In this document: one piece after another, positions 61,930 through 64,000 of the stretch
Position numbering within the stretch: position 1 is the first letter of the stretch
Layout: the number at the start of each line of letters is the position of its first letter
From: Plasmodium malariae
Taxonomy: Eukaryota; Apicomplexa; Aconoidasida; Haemosporida; Plasmodiidae
NCBI RefSeq assembly: GCF_900090045.1
Contig: NC_041775.1
Span: forward strand, 496,001-560,000
DNA length: 64,000 bases
Direction: 5' to 3'
Made by a program: the position numbers and the translations under genes
Notes under the pieces: model-generated
What the model was told of the DNA's origin: nothing
The model's database searches: none
What the model saw: the letters and a program-made list of their open reading frames with translations, nothing else

Positions 61930-64000
61930 ATGCTTATATTTCTTTTAATAGCTCTAAACATATTAGCATGCATATGTTTTTTAAATACAAAATATCAAAT
62001 ACAGTTAGATTATAGCATACCTAGTGAACTATTTAATTTAGATAAGTCACTAAAATATACAAACGTAACTATAGGTAAAGATTCGCTTCTGTGTATATTA
62101 AATAATTCGAATGACAATTATGACGATAATTTGGAATGTAATGAGGAATACGACTTATTTAAAAATATAGAAGATGCTAATGGTATTAATAATTTCGTGG
62201 AAGAAAAATTAAGTAGGAACTACCTTTTAACCTATGCCGATAACAGTATAACTTATAATCTGTCTTTGGGGGATGAGGACATTTCGCCCGTTCGTGAAGT
62301 AGGAGCTAGTCCGAAAGCGAGTATCAACAGCGGTGGTAGTAGTGGAAGCGGATGCGGCCATGCGATAGAGAAGCGAAAGACACAAGCACGTGGAAGCAAA
62401 GGGAACCCAGTCGAACATACTAAAAGAGGAAGGAGCTATCCTCATGGCGAGGTAAAAGGAGTACCCAAGTGTAATTTCAAAAGGGTATATGATTATATTT
62501 TTTATAAACATAAATTTAATGTATACCATAAATATAGAAAATACGACAAAATGAATGATCAGATATCACTAAAAAATCATATTATAAAAGGGAAGATGTT
62601 AACTATAAATAATATGTGTATTGATGCATATTCATCTAAAGAAAACATGTTAAAAATTTGTTTAAATAAATCAGTTTCATTTGTTACTACAAAATATTTT
62701 AGTAAGGATAAGAAGCATGTATCAGTGTCGAATTATTTAGATGGAAGAGATTTACTATTTGCTAACAACACAGTAGTACAGTATTATACGGATGGGAAAT
62801 ACTTCTTTGAAGTGTTATATATATGTGGTAACAATAATGTCCGAGTTAATAGTTTTGAAAAATTAGATAGGGTATACCATCCTTTAATTTTTGAAATATA
62901 TGAACATGTTAATACAAATTTGATAAAACTTTATAATATTTTGAGAAAAAAATGGAAAGACAGTGGTATATCATTTTTTAAAACATTTTCTTTGTATTCA
63001 TATGGTGAAAAATATTATAAAGCGTTAAAAGATAAACTAAATGAAAATTTAAATTTTTTATTCCCGAATGCAGAAAATTTATATCGTATTACTATAAGCG
63101 CATATATGTTTTGTAATTACACAGATCGAATAAATCCCCCAAATCATTATTTATTGAAAAATCTAATGAACAAGTGTTATAACTTTAGTAAAAATGATGA
63201 ATATACATATGAGATATGTTTACCTTATAGTGTTATTAAATATAGAAAAGATGATTATGGGAAAGTGAAGTTTCCAATTATTTCGTTAGGATCTTCTTAT
63301 GTTTCTTTGAATGAAGGGAAAGCATTTTACGAAAAAACATATGACATATTTCCTGTTCTCAAAATGAATTATAAATTGAAAAAAGATAGAGAAAATTATT
63401 TTAAAATGAAAAAAAGTACAATATCACAATCGAACGCTTTATATACAACGTCTCATGTGTTCTCTACATACACTTTTTCATCACCTTTGTCATTTCCCAA
63501 CTCAGAGGAAAATTCCTTTAATCAAACAGAGTATTCAAGTACTTCTTTTCATAACGTATCACCATCAGATACTTCCTCTTTATTCCCCTTACCTTCTATT
63601 TTAAGGCCGTCCTCATCAGCTCAACCCACTACATCTAACCCCTTGTCACCTCACCTGCCATCACCTCACCACTCATCATCTCATCCCTCATCATCTCATC
63701 CCTCATCATCTCATCCCTCATCATCTCATCCCTCATCATCTCATCCCTCATCATCTCATCCCTCATCATCTCATCCCTCATCATCTCATCCCTCATCATC
63801 TCATCCCTCATCATCTCATCCCTCATCATCTCATCCCTCATCATCTCATCCCTCATCATCTCATTCCTCATCATCTCATCCCTCATCATCTCACTCTTTA
63901 TCATCGCCTTCCACATTATCGTCTCACCCCACAAATTCATCCCTTCCAGCATTTACTTCCCTCCCCTCTCCTTCATCTCACCCAGCAGCTTCATCATACT
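61930..64000 (+). CDS. Secreted protein at the Cg1 position (partial)
   Basis: Open from an ATG at 61930 to the window edge without a stop, so at least 690 residues; an earlier ATG at 61922 hits a stop at once. The N-terminus MLIFLLIALNILACICF is a signal peptide. Residues about 20-170 are Asn/Asp-rich with a Ser/Gly insert. Residues about 180-310 contain GKMLTINNMCIDAYSS, KICLNKSVSFV and TVVQYYTDGKYFFEVLYICG; residues about 415-455 contain KCYNFSKNDEYTYEICLPYS and ISLGSSY. These spaced Cys/Tyr/Gly patterns recall mannose-6-phosphate-receptor-homology (MRH, OS-9-type) domains, but weakly. From about residue 500 it becomes Ser/Thr/Pro-rich with a 15-base repeat coding SSHPS. In P. falciparum the gene after crt is Cg1; the assignment is by position only. 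The 3' end is outside the window. Confidence 0.8.
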   Translation, partial: MLIFLLIALNILACICFLNTKYQIQLDYSIPSELFNLDKSLKYTNVTIGKDSLLCILNNSNDNYDDNLECNEEYDLFKNIEDANGINNFVEEKLSRNYLLTYADNSITYNLSLGDEDISPVREVGASPKASINSGGSSGSGCGHAIEKRKTQARGSKGNPVEHTKRGRSYPHGEVKGVPKCNFKRVYDYIFYKHKFNVYHKYRKYDKMNDQISLKNHIIKGKMLTINNMCIDAYSSKENMLKICLNKSVSFVTTKYFSKDKKHVSVSNYLDGRDLLFANNTVVQYYTDGKYFFEVLYICGNNNVRVNSFEKLDRVYHPLIFEIYEHVNTNLIKLYNILRKKWKDSGISFFKTFSLYSYGEKYYKALKDKLNENLNFLFPNAENLYRITISAYMFCNYTDRINPPNHYLLKNLMNKCYNFSKNDEYTYEICLPYSVIKYRKDDYGKVKFPIISLGSSYVSLNEGKAFYEKTYDIFPVLKMNYKLKKDRENYFKMKKSTISQSNALYTTSHVFSTYTFSSPLSFPNSEENSFNQTEYSSTSFHNVSPSDTSSLFPLPSILRPSSSAQPTTSNPLSPHLPSPHHSSSHPSSSHPSSSHPSSSHPSSSHPSSSHPSSSHPSSSHPSSSHPSSSHPSSSHPSSSHPSSSHSSSSHPSSSHSLSSPSTLSSHPTNSSLPAFTSLPSPSSHPAASSY
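63666..63895 (+). repeat. 15-bp repeat coding SSHPS
   Basis: About 15 near-perfect copies of tcatctcatccctca in frame, coding Ser-Ser-His-Pro-Ser. Silent and non-silent variants are rare inside the array (one tcattcctca), so it has been homogenised recently. Confidence 0.95.

Overview
The window is nuclear DNA of a malaria parasite (genus Plasmodium). It is very AT-rich, full of poly-A/poly-T, (TA)n and TATGTA-type microsatellites, with short GT-AG introns whose acceptors follow long T tracts. Proteins carry Asn/Ser/Lys-rich insertions. The right half holds cytosolic HSP90, an HSP110, a SCO1-like protein, the chloroquine resistance transporter CRT and a secreted protein. From memory, this order matches the CRT region of P. 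falciparum chromosome 7. The predicted CRT has 14 exons, as I recall for P. vivax crt-o rather than the 13 of P. falciparum, and its sequence matches neither exactly, so a non-Laverania species such as a P. malariae- or P. ovale-type parasite is likely. I cannot fix the species.

Layout. 1-2164: low-complexity DNA. 2165-6333 (+): RAP-domain protein, 3 exons. 7768-8547 (+): ribosome-biogenesis factor NSA2. 10291-13776 (+): tubulin-folding cofactor E (CAP-Gly, LRR, ubiquitin-like), 3 exons. 15375-15686 (+): small ubiquitin-fold-like protein. 16431-16640 (-): RNA polymerase subunit RPB10. 18194-21974 (-): two-exon gene that looks like the centriolar protein TEDC1. 23047-24525 (+): five-exon BUD32/PRPK kinase. 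28265-31677 (+): HSP90, 2 exons. 33837-37277 (-): NKAP/SynMuv-family protein. 39319-40152 (-): alveolin (IMC1)-like protein. 41875-42552 (-): probable mitochondrial membrane protein. 47299-49962 (+): HSP110. 51570-52538 (-): SCO1. 55321-59437 (+): CRT. 61930-64000 (+, runs off the edge): secreted protein at the position of P. falciparum Cg1.

The genes are separate nuclear transcription units and do not form an operon. They cover protein folding (HSP90, HSP110, TBCE), gene expression (RPB10, NKAP, NSA2, RAP), tRNA modification (BUD32 of the KEOPS complex), mitochondrial respiration (SCO1), the pellicle cytoskeleton and digestive-vacuole transport (CRT). No tRNA, rRNA, mobile element or CRISPR array was recognised.

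Most notable: a GC-rich inverted G-box pair upstream of HSP90; a near-perfect inverted repeat of at least 54 bp upstream of CRT; a candidate TEDC1 orthologue; compensating one-base reading-frame errors in both HSP90 and NKAP, which look like sequence errors; and a CRT model whose residues 72-76 are CVMNK (drug-sensitive type) but whose residue 220 is Ser. I found no clear sign of a wholly new multi-gene system.
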